From Virgibacillus sp. 7505 (GTDB lineage: Bacteria > Bacillota > Bacilli > Bacillales > Amphibacillaceae): a DNA stretch of 64,000 bases. The DNA is taken from contig NZ_NPBF01000038.1 of the NCBI RefSeq assembly GCF_002272135.1, positions 1 to 64,000 on the forward strand, read 5' to 3'. Both the position numbers and the translations under genes were made by a program. Shown one piece after another: positions 63,406-64,000 of the stretch (the stretch's first letter is position 1; each line of letters opens with the position of its first letter). Below the pieces are notes generated by a model. That model had not been told where the DNA came from and did not search any database. It worked only from the letters and a program-made list of their open reading frames with translations.

Positions 63406-63427
63406 CGTATCCCCCCAAAAACTCACC

Positions 63428-64000
63428 CTATTGTGCTGTTTTTTCTACAAGTTCTTCCACGTCCTGCTGTGCTTTATCCAATGCTTCCTGCGCTGGTTTA
63501 TTCTCTATCAGGATAGCATCGAGCTGCGGATTGATAAGATTTACATAATCCGGTGCATAAGCAGGCATTGGAGTAAGCAATGTATCGTTCAGGTTCTGTG
63601 CTGCCATTTCATAGACCATTTGATCTTTATCTGATTGTTCATCAGATGTTGCTGCACTTTCGGATGCTTCGATATTGGCTACATTATCGAAGTTTTTCAC
63701 TGCCCAGTATTCCTGTGCTTCCGTGTCAGTTAGATATTTAATGAATTCCCATGCCTCATCTGGGTGAGAAGAGCCTTTCGGAATCTCAGCTACAAATCCG
63801 CCGCCCCAGCTTGTGTTGCCGCTGCCAGGTGTTTTCTCCGGTAATGGAGCTACACCAAAGTCAAGATCCGGTGCATAGTCACGTATCTGCGTGTAGAAGG
63901 TTGCTGCGTTCGCCATCATACCGAGCGAACCGTCGAAGAAAGGATTGCTCTGCTGACTGTCGATTTGAGATTGGTAACGATTGATGGTATCTTCGCCGTA
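63428..64000 (-). CDS. Extracellular sugar-binding protein, partial (C-terminal part)
   Basis: The frame is open to the window edge, so only about 190 C-terminal residues are seen. The segment FFDGSLGMMANAATFY, then LDFGVAPLPEKTPGSGNTSWGGGF and SHPDEAWEFIKYLTD is the classic solute-binding protein family 1 (MalE-like) pattern. The N-terminal lipoprotein signal lies beyond 64000. It directly precedes the permease genes. Confidence 0.88.
   Translation of the reverse strand, partial: YGEDTINRYQSQIDSQQSNPFFDGSLGMMANAATFYTQIRDYAPDLDFGVAPLPEKTPGSGNTSWGGGFVAEIPKGSSHPDEAWEFIKYLTDTEAQEYWAVKNFDNVANIEASESAATSDEQSDKDQMVYEMAAQNLNDTLLTPMPAYAPDYVNLINPQLDAILIENKPAQEALDKAQQDVEELVEKTAQ

Overview
The window is a chromosomal segment of a spore-forming Firmicute of the Bacillaceae. 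Gene order from ctsR to rpsI matches the conserved ctsR-clpC / rpoBC / S10-spc-alpha block of Bacillus-type genomes almost gene for gene. Shine-Dalgarno sequences are strong (AAGGAGG), starts mix ATG, GTG and TTG, and sporulation genes (sigH, cwlD, a coat-like protein) are present. I cannot assign the genus from the sequence alone.

Layout. 1-900: a terminator and an MgtC-family membrane gene. 900-5550: the heat-shock operon ctsR-mcsA-mcsB-clpC behind a promoter carrying CtsR heptads. 5650-15100: radA, yacL, ispD-ispF, gltX, then cysE-cysS-mrnC-rlmB-rae1 behind a cysteine T-box. 15100-16950: sigH, rpmG, secE, nusG. 17100-28070: rplK, rplA, rplJ-rplL (with L10 leader), a methyltransferase, then rpoB and rpoC. 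28200-32985: ybxF-type L7Ae gene, rpsL, rpsG, fusA, tuf. 33040-47820: the fused S10-spc-alpha cluster rpsJ to rplQ, including secY, adk, infA, rpmJ and rpoA. 48000-52300: ecfA1-ecfA2-ecfT (shared ECF transporter module), truA, rplM, rpsI. 52300-59650: a variable block between rpsI and cwlD with two broken genes, a DHFR-like reductase, a GDPD lipoprotein, small membrane proteins, a Tyr/Gly/Pro-rich coat-like protein, a CDF cation exporter, and a minus-strand Nudix/VOC operon. 59680-61600: cwlD and salA (mrp). 61600-64000: a minus-strand sugar ABC importer whose binding-protein gene runs off the window.

How it works together. The core is the gene-expression machinery (RNA polymerase, NusG, about 30 ribosomal proteins, EF-G, EF-Tu, IF-1, tRNA synthetases, rRNA processing and modification). 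Protein secretion (SecE, SecY), adenylate kinase and stress proteolysis (McsB arginine kinase feeding ClpC) sit with it. Expression is partitioned by promoters, leader RNAs and intrinsic terminators: CtsR operator, T-box, L10 leader, an rplK-rplA attenuator, and a probable L13 leader.

I found no phage, CRISPR array, insertion sequence, rRNA or tRNA gene, and no convincing wholly new system. The less ordinary observations are these: a nusG leader in which a hairpin lies exactly between SD and start codon; a scrambled dehydrogenase pseudogene with an 84-nt microhomology-bounded insertion; a frameshifted unknown gene; a 628-nt structured leader before rpoB; dyads over the tuf, ybxF and salA promoter regions; and the absence of map between adk and infA.
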